Shown: positions 31,452-40,497, numbered from the stretch's first letter. The stretch: 64,000 nucleotides of DNA from an uncultured Eubacteriales bacterium (GCA_910584745.1 CAJUDG010000008.1:97854-161853), one strand, 5' to 3'. Notes: generated by a model from the letters alone, not told the origin. Program-made: numbers and translations.

Positions 31452-31590
31452 AAGGTAAAAGTTTTGTCCACTTTTTCAAAAGTGGTAGGGTCCAGGGGCA
31501 AAGCCCATGGCCGCCGGAGGCTGGGGGGTCTCGGGGGCGACTTCGCAAAGCGAATGTCAGAAGCCCCAGAGCCGCCGGAGGCCGTAAATG
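31452..31590 (+). repeat. Repeat family B, copy 3 (composite)
   Basis: AAGTTTTGTCCACTTTT, hairpin CCACTTTTTcaAAAAGTGG, GGGGCAAAGCCC, then two GCCGCCGGAGGC blocks around an ACTTCGCAAAGCGAATGT segment. It separates ylxM from ffh. Confidence 0.7.
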
Positions 31591-31618
31591 TGCTGAGAGA
31601 AAAAAGAGGTGAGCAATC

Positions 31619-32962
31619 ATGCCATTTGAAGGTTTAGCGGAAAAGCTGAGCAACTCATTCAAAAAGCTGAGGAGCAAGGGCAAGCTCTCAGAGGGCGACG
31701 TAAAGGAAGCCATGCGCGAGGTTCGCCTGGCGCTTCTGGAAGCCGACGTAAACTATAAGGTGGCAAAGGAGCTTACCGGGAAGATAACCGAGCGGGCCGT
31801 GGGCGAGGAGGTCATGGAGAGCCTGACCCCGGCGCAGATGGTGATAAAGATAGTCAACGAGGAGCTGACCGCATTGATGGGCGGCACAGGGGAGCGCTTA
31901 AAGAGCCCGGCGCACCCTCCGGCCATAATCATGCTGTGCGGCCTGCAGGGCGCGGGCAAAACCACACACGCGGCGAAGCTTGCGTATATGTTGAAGTCCC
32001 AGGGCCATAGGCCGCTGCTGGCGGCCTGCGACGTGTACAGACCGGCGGCCATAAAGCAGCTGCAGGTCATGGGCGAGAAGGCCGGGGCCCCGGTGTTCGA
32101 GCGGGGGACCCAGGACCCGGTGGAGACGGCCAAGGAGGCTCTAAGGCACGCCAAGGACTATGGGCACGACTACCTATTGATAGACACCGCCGGACGGCTG
32201 CAGATAGACGAGGAGCTGATGGACGAGCTGCGGCGGATGAAGGAGGCCGTGAATCCCACGGACATCCTGCTGACGGTGGACGCCATGATAGGCCAGGAGT
32301 CGGTGAACGTGGCGAAGACCTTTGACGAGCTGCTGGACATCACAGGCGTTATCCTGACAAAGCTTGACGGCGATACCAGGGGCGGCGCGGCGCTGTCCAT
32401 CAAGGCCGTGACCGGCAAGCCCATAAAGTTTGCGGGCTCCGGCGAGAAGCTCCAGGGGCTTGAGGTGTTCCACCCGGACAGGATGGCCAGCAGGATACTG
32501 GGCATGGGCGACGTGCTGAGCCTTATCGAGGAGGCCGAGCAGCGGCTGGACGAGAAGGCTGCGGAGCGCACCGCCCAGCGGATGATGCAGAATAAGCTTG
32601 ACTTGAACGACATGCTTGAGCAGTTCCAGCAGGTGAAGAAGATGGGGCCCATAAAGGGCATTTTGCAGAAGCTGCCGGGGATAGGCGGCAAGCTGGACGA
32701 CGTGGACATAGACGACAGGATAATGGACCGCACGGCGGCAATAATACTGTCGATGACCCCCTATGAACGCTCACATCCCGAGGAGCTGAACGCCAGCAGG
32801 AAGCGGCGGATAGCGGCGGGCTGCGGCCAGAAGGTAGAGGACGTGAACAGGCTCTTAAATCAGTTCAGGCAGACCCAGAAGCTGATGAAGCAGTTTGGCG
32901 GCAAGAAGGGCCGGAAGCTGATGAAGGGCATGGGCGGTATGGGCGGCGGTATGCCGTTTTAG
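31619..32962 (+). CDS. ffh: Signal recognition particle protein Ffh
   Basis: 447 residues. N-domain, G-domain with GLQGAGKTTHAAKLA (P-loop), DTAGRLQIDEELM, TKLDGDTRGGAALS, then the Met-rich M-domain ending GMGGMGGGMPF. Binds SRP RNA and signal peptides and delivers ribosomes to FtsY. Confidence 0.97.
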   Translation: MPFEGLAEKLSNSFKKLRSKGKLSEGDVKEAMREVRLALLEADVNYKVAKELTGKITERAVGEEVMESLTPAQMVIKIVNEELTALMGGTGERLKSPAHPPAIIMLCGLQGAGKTTHAAKLAYMLKSQGHRPLLAACDVYRPAAIKQLQVMGEKAGAPVFERGTQDPVETAKEALRHAKDYGHDYLLIDTAGRLQIDEELMDELRRMKEAVNPTDILLTVDAMIGQESVNVAKTFDELLDITGVILTKLDGDTRGGAALSIKAVTGKPIKFAGSGEKLQGLEVFHPDRMASRILGMGDVLSLIEEAEQRLDEKAAERTAQRMMQNKLDLNDMLEQFQQVKKMGPIKGILQKLPGIGGKLDDVDIDDRIMDRTAAIILSMTPYERSHPEELNASRKRRIAAGCGQKVEDVNRLLNQFRQTQKLMKQFGGKKGRKLMKGMGGMGGGMPF

Positions 32963-32983
32963 GGGGCAGTAAGGATAGGTTTT

Positions 32984-33493
32984 ATGAAGAGGTATTTTAC
33001 AAGCTGCCCGGAGAGTATCGACGAGGGCAGGCTGTTCGGATTCAAGTCCTGGCAGGAGCACGTGGCCGGGGTCTCGTCGCCGCTGGCGGCGGTGACAGGG
33101 TATAAGAGCAACGGAAGGAGCAACCTTACCATGCAGTCCTGGTGCGCGGTGCACGGGGACCGGGTGGTGTTCGCAAGCGTTGAGCGGGGGAGCCATATGT
33201 ACGGCGTCCTCAGAGAGCGGGGGGAGGTCGTGGTTAACTTCCCTGGGGCGGAGAGCTTCAACTGGTGCATGAGGAGCATAGAGCATAACGGCTGGGACGA
33301 GGACGAGATAGAGGCCTCGGACCTGAGGGCCGAGAGGGCCCGACAGGTGGACGCGCCGGAGATAGGGGAGTGCCCCTTAAGCCTTGAGTGCAGGCTTCTC
33401 TGGGAGCACGAGGCGGGGACGGGGAGAGGCTTGGGCCGGAGGTTGGCGTTATTGAGAGCCTGGGTTCCTATGACAGATTACCGGAGTGAATAA
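32984..33493 (+). CDS. Flavin reductase-like FMN-binding protein, C-terminus possibly frameshifted
   Basis: 169 residues. Split-barrel motifs: SSPLAAVTGYKSNGRSN, MQSWCAVHGDRVVFASV, GEVVVNFP, CPLSLECRLLWEH. After residue about 143 the sequence turns into Gly/Arg-rich text, whereas homologues continue with another beta-strand pair; another frame in the same stretch reads a smoother EVGVIESLGSYDRLPE before its own stop. So the 3' end may have a frameshift or recent change. Confidence 0.75.
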   Translation: MKRYFTSCPESIDEGRLFGFKSWQEHVAGVSSPLAAVTGYKSNGRSNLTMQSWCAVHGDRVVFASVERGSHMYGVLRERGEVVVNFPGAESFNWCMRSIEHNGWDEDEIEASDLRAERARQVDAPEIGECPLSLECRLLWEHEAGTGRGLGRRLALLRAWVPMTDYRSE

Positions 33494-33568
33494 ACGCACA
33501 ATCTGTGCTTAAAAGCACAAGGTGCTTTATTATATAAATTTTAACATAAATCTTTGGAGGTAGTAAAA

Positions 33569-33811
33569 ATGGCAGTAAAGATCAGACTGCGCCGGATGGG
33601 CGCGAAGAAGAATCCCTTTTACCGTATCGTGGTGGCGGATTCCAGGTTTCCGCGGGACGGGCGCTTCATTGAGGAGATAGGGTACTATAACCCCATGGAG
33701 GAGCCCAGCGTGGTGAAGCTGGACCCGGAGAAGGCCAAGAAGTGGATGGAGAACGGGGCCCAGCCCACTGATACGGTGAGGGATCTGTTCAAGAAGCACG
33801 GCGTTATCTAA
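33569..33811 (+). CDS. rpsP: 30S ribosomal protein S16
   Basis: 80 residues from MAVKIRLRRMG, with GGAGGT upstream. ADSRFPRDGRFIEEIGYYNP is the family signature. First gene of the usual rpsP-khpA-rimM-trmD run. A short hairpin (AAAGCAC aag GTGCTTT) lies 30 bp upstream. Confidence 0.97.
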   Translation: MAVKIRLRRMGAKKNPFYRIVVADSRFPRDGRFIEEIGYYNPMEEPSVVKLDPEKAKKWMENGAQPTDTVRDLFKKHGVI

Positions 33812-33852
33812 GGGCGCCGGGCGGGTAAAACTGACGTAAGGAAGGTGAGAAA

Positions 33853-34083
33853 ATGCAGGAGCTTTTAAAGGCGATAGCCTCTGGGCTGGTAGAGCGGCCG
33901 GAGGAGGTCAGCGTTAGCAGCGAGGAGAACGAGAACGGGGTGACCGTGTATCATCTGCACGTGGCGGAGGAGGACATGGGCCGTGTTATCGGGAAGCAGG
34001 GGCGCATAGCGAAGGCCATCCGCGTGGTGATGAGAGCGGCGGCGACCCGGAACGATATGAAGGTCATGGTCGAGATAGACTGA
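33853..34083 (+). CDS. khpA: KH-domain RNA-binding protein KhpA
   Basis: 76 residues; KH motif with GRVIGKQGRIAKAIR (GxxG loop). KhpA partners KhpB in small-RNA binding and cell-length control in Gram-positives. Given the antisense RNAs in this window it is a candidate RNA chaperone, but nothing in the sequence links them directly. Confidence 0.93.
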   Translation: MQELLKAIASGLVERPEEVSVSSEENENGVTVYHLHVAEEDMGRVIGKQGRIAKAIRVVMRAAATRNDMKVMVEID

Positions 34084-34089
34084 GAGTAA

Positions 34090-34113
34090 GGGGGCGCAGG
34101 CGCGCCCTTTTTT
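34090..34113 (+). terminator. Terminator after khpA
   Basis: GGGCGC aggc GCGCCC followed by TTTTTT. Confidence 0.85.
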
Positions 34114-34129
34114 CTTAGTGCTGAGCGAA

Positions 34130-34212
34130 GCGAAGGTTAAAAGTTTTTGAAGGGTTCCAGGGGAACTTTTTTCAAAAAGTTCCCCTGGGGAGAGGGGCGA
34201 AGCCCCGATAAA
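34130..34212 (+). repeat. Repeat family B, copy 4
   Basis: AAGTTTTTGAAGGG, then GGGGAACTTTTTTcAAAAAGTTCCCC hairpin and GGGGCGAAGCCCC, between khpA and rimM. Confidence 0.7.
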
Positions 34213-34229
34213 CAGCGCAAGGAGCAACC

Positions 34230-34754
34230 ATGAAACAATACCTAGAAGCAGGCAAAATAGTGCGCACGCACGGAGTGCGGGGCGAGCTGGTAATGGAAGT
34301 CTGGGCGGACAGCCCGGAGTTTGTGGCGAAGGTGAAAGAACTTTACTTCGACGAAGGGGGCCAGCACCCGGCAGGGCTAAAGTCCAGCAGGCCCCATAAG
34401 GGGCGGCTGCTATTGACATTAGCGGGAGTAGACACAGTGGAGCAGGGCGACCGGCTCCGGGGCCGGGTGCTGTACCTGAATAGGGATGACGTAGCGCTCC
34501 CCGAAGGCCGTTACTTCCTGGAGGACCTTATAGGCCTTCGGGCCGTAGACGGCAATACCGGGCGGGAGTACGGCAGGATAGCCGAGGTGATAACCGCCCC
34601 GGCCAATAACGTCTATAGGATAGTCGACGGCGAGGGCAGGGACTACCTGTACCCGGCGGTGGAGCAGATGATAAAGCGCACGGACATACCGGGCGGGGTC
34701 ATAGAGCTTCTGCCCATACCGGGCATATTCGACGGCGAGGGGGAAGAGGCCTAG
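34230..34754 (+). CDS. rimM: Ribosome maturation factor RimM
   Basis: 174 residues. GKIVRTHGVRGELVME opening, PRC-barrel part (EDLIGLRAVDGNTGREYG) and the YLYPAVEQMIK ending. Helps 30S 3' domain assembly near S19. TrmD overlaps its stop by one base. Confidence 0.95.
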   Translation: MKQYLEAGKIVRTHGVRGELVMEVWADSPEFVAKVKELYFDEGGQHPAGLKSSRPHKGRLLLTLAGVDTVEQGDRLRGRVLYLNRDDVALPEGRYFLEDLIGLRAVDGNTGREYGRIAEVITAPANNVYRIVDGEGRDYLYPAVEQMIKRTDIPGGVIELLPIPGIFDGEGEEA

Positions 34755-35446
34755 TGCGTATCGACATTATCACCCTGTTCCCGGAGATGTTCCCAATGGT
34801 CCTTGAGAACAGCATAGTGGGAAGGGCCCGGAAAAGGGGCCATTTGCAGGTAGTCTGTCACCAGCTTAGGGACTTCTCCCCTGACCGGCGGGGCCGGGTG
34901 GACGACACGGTCTTCGGCGGGGGGAAGGGTATGCTGCTCTGCGCGGAGCCCTTTGCCCGGGGTCTGGACGCCATAAAAGAGCACCTTGGGGCCATGCCGC
35001 ATATCATATATATGTCCCCCCGGGGCCGGGTGCTCTCACAGCGGAAGGCCCGGGAGCTGGCGGAAATGCCGGGGCTTATTTTGCTCTGCGGGCATTATGA
35101 GGGGGTGGACCAGCGGCTTTTGGACGAGTACGGGGTGGAAGAAATTTCCATCGGGGACTATGTGCTTACCGGGGGCGAGCTGCCCGCCATGATACTGACG
35201 GACGCGGTAAGCCGTATGCTGCCCGGGGTGCTGTCGGAGGAGGCCTGTTTTGAGGAGGAAAGCCACTATAGGGGGCTTTTGGAGTACCATCAGTACACAA
35301 GACCTGAGGTCTGGCGGGGCCGCGAGGTGCCCGGGGTGCTGCTGTCGGGGCACCACGGGAACATAGAGAAGTGGCGGCGGGAAACGTCAATAGCTGTAAC
35401 CCGGAGCAACAGGCCGGATCTGTATGATGCATATTTCTGTAAGTAG
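34754..35446 (+). CDS. trmD: tRNA (guanine37-N1)-methyltransferase
   Basis: 230 residues, GTG start. SPOUT-fold knot motifs: VDDTVFGGGKGM, YMSPRGRVLSQ, LLCGHYEGVDQRLL, EISIGDYVLTGGELPAM. Methylates G37 of tRNAs to prevent frameshifts. Confidence 0.97.
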   Translation: MRIDIITLFPEMFPMVLENSIVGRARKRGHLQVVCHQLRDFSPDRRGRVDDTVFGGGKGMLLCAEPFARGLDAIKEHLGAMPHIIYMSPRGRVLSQRKARELAEMPGLILLCGHYEGVDQRLLDEYGVEEISIGDYVLTGGELPAMILTDAVSRMLPGVLSEEACFEEESHYRGLLEYHQYTRPEVWRGREVPGVLLSGHHGNIEKWRRETSIAVTRSNRPDLYDAYFCK

Positions 35447-35543
35447 AGTGAAAAAAAGTTTCAAAAGATTTGTTCAAACTGTACAGTCAATGATTGAATA
35501 TAAATTTTTCCTTGGTCAACTGCCCAAAAATGCAAATAACTTG

Positions 35544-35572
35544 TTGACGGCAGGGGAAAATGTGGGTATAAT
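35544..35572 (+). promoter_or_regulatory. Promoter of HPr gene
   Basis: TTGACG, 17 bp, TATAAT. The 70-nt leader includes GACCTCgtccaaGAGGaCCgGGGTC, a possible regulatory hairpin. Confidence 0.82.
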
Positions 35573-35649
35573 TAGCGTAGTTTTTCGGGACCTCGTCCAA
35601 GAGGACCGGGGTCTTTGGGGTCCAATTTCAAAATTCTGTAGGAGAGTGA

Positions 35650-35919
35650 ATGTACATGTGCGCAAAGGAAGTTCTGGTTCAGAATCAGGTCGGTCTTCAC
35701 GCCCGCCCCGCCACTTTCTTTATCCAGAAGGCTAATGAGTTCAAGTCTTCTATCTGGGTAGAGAAAGAGGAGCGCCGGGTAAACGCGAAATCCCTTCTGG
35801 GCGTTTTGAGCCTGGGGATAGTGGGCGGAGTGACCATCCGCATTATTGCCGACGGAGCCGACGAGCAGGAGGCCGTCGACGCGCTGGTGGCCCTGGTGAA
35901 TTCCGGGTTCGCCGAGTAA
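35650..35919 (+). CDS. ptsH: Phosphocarrier protein HPr
   Basis: 89 residues. GLHARPATFF holds the His phosphorylated by EI; NAKSLLGVLSLGI holds the regulatory Ser used by HPr kinase for CcpA-mediated repression. Start ATG is after AGGAGAG; a second ATG two codons on is possible. Single gene with terminator. Confidence 0.94.
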   Translation: MYMCAKEVLVQNQVGLHARPATFFIQKANEFKSSIWVEKEERRVNAKSLLGVLSLGIVGGVTIRIIADGADEQEAVDALVALVNSGFAE

Positions 35920-35935
35920 GGCTGTAAGTTTTGGG

Positions 35936-35963
35936 GCACCGCTTTAATCAGCGGTGCTTTTTT
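35936..35963 (+). terminator. ptsH terminator
   Basis: GCACCGCT ttaatc AGCGGTGC followed by TTTTTTC. Confidence 0.9.
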
Positions 35964-35985
35964 CTTGAAGTATTTTTGAAGTATT

Positions 35986-36082
35986 TTTTAGGCCTGCGTG
36001 CGCACAGGGCGCGCACTACGGCAAGACCTTGGGGCTCCGCGCCCCAAACCCCCCGCAAGCTTAAGGCCAGCTTGACCGGCCG
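35986..36082 (+). repeat. Repeat family A, copy 5
   Basis: Best-preserved copy: GCGCACAGGGCGCGC, ACGGCAAGACCTTGGGGC, the GGGGC...GCCCC hairpin, CAAGCTTAAGGCCAGCTTG and GACCGGCC, ending 9 bp before the uvrC ribosome site. Confidence 0.8.
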
Positions 36083-36102
36083 ACTTTTTTGGAGGTGACA
36101 GC

Positions 36103-37959
36103 ATGGACGAAAGAGAAGCAAAACGTAAGGAGCTGCGCCAAAAGGCCATGCAGCTGCCCCTGACCCCCGGGGTGTACATCATGCACGACAGCTCCGGGGA
36201 GATAATATATATCGGGAAGGCCAAGGCCCTTAAGAACCGCGTCAGCCAGTATTTCGGCTCTGAGAGGAACCACGACGCCAAGGTCCGCCGGATGGTGTCA
36301 AACGTGGACTGGTTTGAGTACATCCTCACCGACAGCGAGTTCGAGGCCCTGGTCCTTGAGAGCAGCCTTATAAAGCAGCACCAGCCCAAGTACAACATCC
36401 TCCTTAAGGACGACAAGGGCTACTGTTATATAAGGGTCAGCGGCGGGGACTGGCCCCGGCTCTCGGCGGTGCTGCAAAAGGAGGAGGACGGCGCAAAGTA
36501 TATCGGGCCGTATCTGAGCTTCTGGTCCATCAGGGAGACCGTGGACGCGGCAAGAAAGATATTCAAGCTGCCCGACTGCAACAAGAAGTTCCCAAGGGAC
36601 ATCGGCAAGTCCCGGCCCTGCCTTAACTTCTACATCGACCAGTGCTGCGCCCCCTGCCGTGGCAAGGTCAGCGGCGAGGACTATAACGAGGCCTTTCAGC
36701 AGGCCCTGGACTTTGTAAAGGGCGGCAGCGGCACCTCTGTGCGGGAGCTGACAAAGCGCATGGAGCAGGCCGCCGAGGACCTGGACTTCGAGCTGGCGGC
36801 GAGACTGCGGGACAGGATAAACGCCATACAGAAGCTGCGGGACCGGCAGAAGGTGGTGGAGAGCAAGGTCCCCGAGCAGGACGTGATAGCCCTGGCCCAG
36901 GGGGAGAGCCAGACCGCGTTCGAGGTGTTCCGCTTCACCGGGGGCAAGCTCACCGACCGGGAGAGCTTTCTCACCGAGGGCACCGGCAGCGACCCCGAGG
37001 CCCGCTCTGAGTTCCTGCGGCAGTATTACGCCATACGGGACCGCATACCCCCGGTGGTGACCCTGGACGGCCCCTGCGACGGCCAGGACCTTACGGCCCG
37101 ATGGTTGACTGAGCGAAGGGGCAAAACCGTGCGCATAAACGTGCCCCAGAAGGGCAGCCAGAAGCAGCTTGTGGAGATGTGCCATAATAACGCCGCCGAG
37201 TACCTTGCCCAGCAGTCGGGTCTCAGCGGAAGGGACGCGTCGGCTCTGGACGAGCTGCGGCGGCTTCTGGGCCTTGAGAAGACCCCGGCCTATATCGAGT
37301 GCTACGACATCTCCAACCTACAGGGGGGCGAGAACGTGGCGGGGATGGTGGTCTTTGAGAACGGCAGGCCGCTGAAGGCCGCGTACAGGCGCTTCAGGAT
37401 AAAGAACGTGGAGGGCCAGGACGATTACGGTTCCATGCGGGAGGTGATAGAGCGGCGCTTTAACGAGTACCGGGAGAAGCGGCAGGAGGGGGACGATACG
37501 GGCTTTGGCCGCCTGCCGGACCTGATACTGCTGGACGGCGGCAGGGGGCACGTGAACGCGGTGCAGCCGGTGCTGGACGGCATGGGGATAGCCGTGCCGC
37601 TGTACGGCCTTGTGAAGGACGATAAGCACCGCACCCGGGCTATAGCCGTGTCCGGGGGGGAGATAGGCATTACCTCCACCAGGAAGGCATTTACGCTGCT
37701 CTCTACCATACAGGACGAGGTGCACAGGTTCGCCATAGGGTATCATAGGCAGCAGAGGAAGAAGGCCGCTATATCCAGCACGCTGCTGGGGATAGAGGGC
37801 GTGGGGCCCCAAAGGGCGAAGGCGCTTTTGAAGCATTTCAAGACCGTGGCGGCGGTGGGGGAGGCGGAGCTTGAGGAGTTGGAGAGGGCTCCGGGGATGA
37901 CGAAGCCGGCGGCGCGTAGGGTTTTTGACTATTTCCATGGGGAAAATGCCGGGGAGTAG
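36103..37959 (+). CDS. uvrC: Excinuclease ABC subunit C
   Basis: 618 residues. GIY-YIG nuclease (TPGVYIMHDSSGEIIYIGKA), UVR motif near residue 210 (RMEQAAEDLDFELAARLRD), RNase H-like second nuclease (YDISNLQGGENVAGMVVF and LLDGGRGHVNAV), and C-terminal HhH (IEGVGPQRAKALL). Makes both cuts in nucleotide excision repair with UvrAB. Confidence 0.97.
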   Translation: MDEREAKRKELRQKAMQLPLTPGVYIMHDSSGEIIYIGKAKALKNRVSQYFGSERNHDAKVRRMVSNVDWFEYILTDSEFEALVLESSLIKQHQPKYNILLKDDKGYCYIRVSGGDWPRLSAVLQKEEDGAKYIGPYLSFWSIRETVDAARKIFKLPDCNKKFPRDIGKSRPCLNFYIDQCCAPCRGKVSGEDYNEAFQQALDFVKGGSGTSVRELTKRMEQAAEDLDFELAARLRDRINAIQKLRDRQKVVESKVPEQDVIALAQGESQTAFEVFRFTGGKLTDRESFLTEGTGSDPEARSEFLRQYYAIRDRIPPVVTLDGPCDGQDLTARWLTERRGKTVRINVPQKGSQKQLVEMCHNNAAEYLAQQSGLSGRDASALDELRRLLGLEKTPAYIECYDISNLQGGENVAGMVVFENGRPLKAAYRRFRIKNVEGQDDYGSMREVIERRFNEYREKRQEGDDTGFGRLPDLILLDGGRGHVNAVQPVLDGMGIAVPLYGLVKDDKHRTRAIAVSGGEIGITSTRKAFTLLSTIQDEVHRFAIGYHRQQRKKAAISSTLLGIEGVGPQRAKALLKHFKTVAAVGEAELEELERAPGMTKPAARRVFDYFHGENAGE

Positions 37960-37988
37960 TTGACATTTTGGGCGAGAAATGGCATAAT
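37960..37988 (+). promoter_or_regulatory. Promoter of rsmD-methyltransferase-coaD
   Basis: TTGACA, 17 bp, CATAAT, starting on the base after the uvrC stop. Confidence 0.7.
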
Positions 37989-38013
37989 AACGAAGATAGT
38001 ATAATAAAGTAAG

Positions 38014-38076
38014 GGTAAAAGTTTCGTCAACCTTTTCAAAGGTTGCAGGGTGTGGGACAGAGTCCCACGACCTTAG
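38014..38076 (+). repeat. Repeat family B, copy 5
   Basis: AAAGTTTCGTCAACCTTTTcaAAGGTTG hairpin, then GTGGGACAGAGTCCCACGACCTTA, within the leader of rsmD. Confidence 0.7.
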
Positions 38077-38086
38077 GGAGTTGTGT

Positions 38087-38653
38087 ATGAGAATCATAGC
38101 AGGAGAGCGCCGGGGGAAGGTGCTGCTGTCCCCGGAGGGGACGGATGTGCGGCCCACGACGAACATGGTGAAGGAATCCGTCTTTAATATACTACAGTTC
38201 GGCATAGAGGGCCGCCGGTTCCTGGACCTGTTCGCGGGGAGCGGGCAGATGGGCCTTGAGGCGCTGAGCCGGGGAGCGAGAGAGGCCGTGTTTGTGGACA
38301 GCAGCCGGGATTCCATCCGGGTGATAGAGAAGAACATCGCCGCCGCAGGCTTCAAGGACCGTGCGAAGGTCGTGGGCGCGGACTTCGCTGGGTATCTTCG
38401 GGCCGGGCGCGAGACCTTCGACATCGCGTTCATCGACCCGCCGTACCGGGACGGGCTCATGGAGCGGGCCTTGGAGCTTGCGGCCATGAGGATGGCTCCC
38501 GGCGGCGTGATACTCTGCGAGCACGGCAGCCGCGAGGAGCTGCCGGAGAGCACGGCGGGGGGATTTGTAAAGCGGAAGGTCTATAGGTACGGCAAGACAG
38601 CCGTGACGGCCTATAGGGCCGGGGAGCGGGAGGATAAGGATGGAGATACTTGA
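38087..38653 (+). CDS. rsmD: 16S rRNA (guanine966-N2)-methyltransferase
   Basis: 188 residues from MRIIAGERRG; AGGGAG 6 bases upstream. Signature DVRPTTNMVKESVFNIL, SAM motif DLFAGSGQMGLEALSRGA, catalytic FIDPPYRDG. Next gene overlaps by 14 bp. Confidence 0.95.
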   Translation: MRIIAGERRGKVLLSPEGTDVRPTTNMVKESVFNILQFGIEGRRFLDLFAGSGQMGLEALSRGAREAVFVDSSRDSIRVIEKNIAAAGFKDRAKVVGADFAGYLRAGRETFDIAFIDPPYRDGLMERALELAAMRMAPGGVILCEHGSREELPESTAGGFVKRKVYRYGKTAVTAYRAGEREDKDGDT

Positions 38654-39296
38654 GGGTATGGCCGCGTTCTTCGAGCGGCGGCTGGAGGATTATGACAGCC
38701 ATATGCTCCGGGACATCGAGGGGGCCGCTGAGTTCTATAGGTTCACGGCGTCGCTGCTGCCCAAGGGGCCGGGGCTGCTGCTGGACCTGGGCTGCGGCAC
38801 GGGGCTTGAGCTTGAGGAGTATTTCAGGCAGGGCGGCGGGGCCGGTATAGTGGGCGTGGACCTGTCGGAGGGTATGCTCTCAGAGCTTAAGAGAAAGCTG
38901 CCGGACAGGGACCTGAAGCTTATCGCGGGCTCGTACTTTGACGTGCCCCTGGGCCAGGAGCGGTTTGACGGTGCGGTGTCCGTGGAGTCCCTGCACCACT
39001 TCACCTATGAGGAAAAGCTGGGGCTCTATAAAAAGCTGCTGGCGGCATTGAAGCCCGGCGGGTGCTTTGTGCTGACGGACTACTTCGCCGAATCCCCGGA
39101 GCACGAAAAGTTCTACTTTGCGGAGCTTGCCCGGATGAAGGGGGAGCAGGGCCTCCCAGAGGGCTTCTACCACTACGACACGCCGCTGACGGTGGAGCAT
39201 GAGACGCAGGCGCTATTGGAGGCGGGCTTTACCGAGGTGGAGCGCCTGAACGGCTGGGAGGCGAACCATACTATTATCGCCCGGAAAAAACTATAG
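38640..39296 (+). CDS. Class I SAM-dependent methyltransferase
   Basis: 218 residues. SAM motif I LLLDLGCGTGLELEEY, acidic motif VGVDLSEGML, and motif IV region FDGAVSVESLHHF. C-terminal LEAGFTEVERLNGWEANHTIIA. Substrate unknown. Overlaps rsmD and precedes coaD in one operon. Confidence 0.88.
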   Translation: MEILEGMAAFFERRLEDYDSHMLRDIEGAAEFYRFTASLLPKGPGLLLDLGCGTGLELEEYFRQGGGAGIVGVDLSEGMLSELKRKLPDRDLKLIAGSYFDVPLGQERFDGAVSVESLHHFTYEEKLGLYKKLLAALKPGGCFVLTDYFAESPEHEKFYFAELARMKGEQGLPEGFYHYDTPLTVEHETQALLEAGFTEVERLNGWEANHTIIARKKL

Positions 39297-39312
39297 AGCG
39301 AGGTGTTAGCCA

Positions 39313-39813
39313 ATGACTGAACACATGACCACGGCCATCTGCCCGGGCAGCTTCGACCCGGTGACCCTGGGCCATCTTGACATTATAAGCCGGGCAAGCA
39401 AGATATTCGACAGGATAATCGTGGCGGTGCCCGTGAACCCGGACAAGCGCTACAGCTTCACCGTGGAGGAGCGGCTTGAGATGCTTAAAAGGGTCTGTGA
39501 AAAGGCGGGGCTTCATAACGTGGAGTGCGACCGGGTGGAGGGCCTTCTTGCGGACTACGCCAGAGAGCGGGGGGCCGCGGTGGTGATAAAGGGCCTGAGG
39601 GCTTTGACGGACTTTGAGTACGAGTTCCAGCAGGCCCTGACCAATAAGAAGCTGAACCCGAGCCTTGAGACCATGTTCCTCTCTACCAGCGCGGAGCACA
39701 TGTTTTTAAGCTCCTCCATGGTAAAGCAGGTGGCGGGCTTCGGGGGGGACATCTCCCACTTCGTGCCCGGGTGCATATTGGGGACCATAAGCGAAAGGCT
39801 CTGCGCAAAATAA
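39313..39813 (+). CDS. coaD: Phosphopantetheine adenylyltransferase
   Basis: 166 residues. CPGSFDPVTLGHLDII (the nucleotidyl transferase GH motif), VIKGLRALTDFEYEFQQA, and the STSAEHMFLSSSMVKQ (family ISSS) ATP site. Makes dephospho-CoA. rsmD-coaD adjacency is common in Firmicutes. Confidence 0.96.
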   Translation: MTEHMTTAICPGSFDPVTLGHLDIISRASKIFDRIIVAVPVNPDKRYSFTVEERLEMLKRVCEKAGLHNVECDRVEGLLADYARERGAAVVIKGLRALTDFEYEFQQALTNKKLNPSLETMFLSTSAEHMFLSSSMVKQVAGFGGDISHFVPGCILGTISERLCAK

Positions 39814-39840
39814 CGTGTAAAGGGAAAGGAAACGGATAAA

Positions 39841-40320
39841 ATGAGCAACAATCAGGCTACCATTGAAGACCTTATCGACGAGATGTACGACGTGCTGGAC
39901 AAGGGCTGGAAAATGCCCCTTTCCTCCGGCAAGGTGCTGGTGGACAGCGAGGAGATACGCGCTATCCTTGACGATATCCGGGACGTTTTCCCCGAGGAGA
40001 TAAACCAGGCCAAGACCATCGTGGCCGACCACGCCCAGATAATCAACGAGGCAAAGCGCGAGGGCGACAACATCATCCAGGCCGCCGAGGAGCGGGCCAA
40101 GGCCCTCGTCTCCCAGGAGGAGGTGGTCTTAAAGGCCCAGCAGCGGGCCAACGAGATACTCACCCAGGCCCAGGCCCAGTCCAGAGAGACCAAGAAGGCC
40201 TGTAACGAGTATGTGGAGGAGATAATGCGCCGCACGGACGAATCCATATCCGAAAGCCTTACCGAGCTTCGCAAAACACGGCAGAATATCAAGGCCTCGC
40301 AGAGAACTTCACAAATGTAA
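39841..40320 (+). CDS. Coiled-coil protein, ATP synthase B/DivIVA-like
   Basis: 159 residues. A short N-terminal region (IEDLIDEMYDVLDKG ... LVDSEEIRAILDDI) is followed by a long helical coiled coil (ADHAQIINEAKREGDNIIQAAEE, in parts; VVLKAQQRANEILTQAQ). Proteins of this kind lie after coaD in many Clostridia; function unknown. Followed by a strong terminator. Confidence 0.8.
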   Translation: MSNNQATIEDLIDEMYDVLDKGWKMPLSSGKVLVDSEEIRAILDDIRDVFPEEINQAKTIVADHAQIINEAKREGDNIIQAAEERAKALVSQEEVVLKAQQRANEILTQAQAQSRETKKACNEYVEEIMRRTDESISESLTELRKTRQNIKASQRTSQM

Positions 40321-40366
40321 ACCGGATTTTTTATGCATGATAGCCAAACAGAATACAGTAATAATT

Positions 40367-40399
40367 TTCCCCTTGCCAAATGGTGCAAGGGGAATTTTT
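40367..40399 (+). terminator. Terminator before the dcw cluster
   Basis: TTCCCCTTGC caaatggt GCAAGGGGAA then TTTTTG. Confidence 0.9.
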
Positions 40400-40468
40400 G
40401 TTCCCACAATATAGGGTCGAAGGTACGTTCTAAGCCTTGATTTCCCTGGGGGAAACAAGATTTTGCGG

Positions 40469-40497
40469 TTGCATTTGGGGGGCGATTAGGGTATAAT
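40469..40497 (+). promoter_or_regulatory. Promoter of the dcw cluster (Pmra)
   Basis: TTGCAT, 17 bp, TATAAT, 48 bp before mraZ. Confidence 0.85.

Noticed and set aside
33505..33535. Type I-like hairpin/antisense locus before rpsP
   Set aside because: AAAGCAC/GTGCTTT is a short hairpin, but no opposed promoter pair and no peptide ORF are present.
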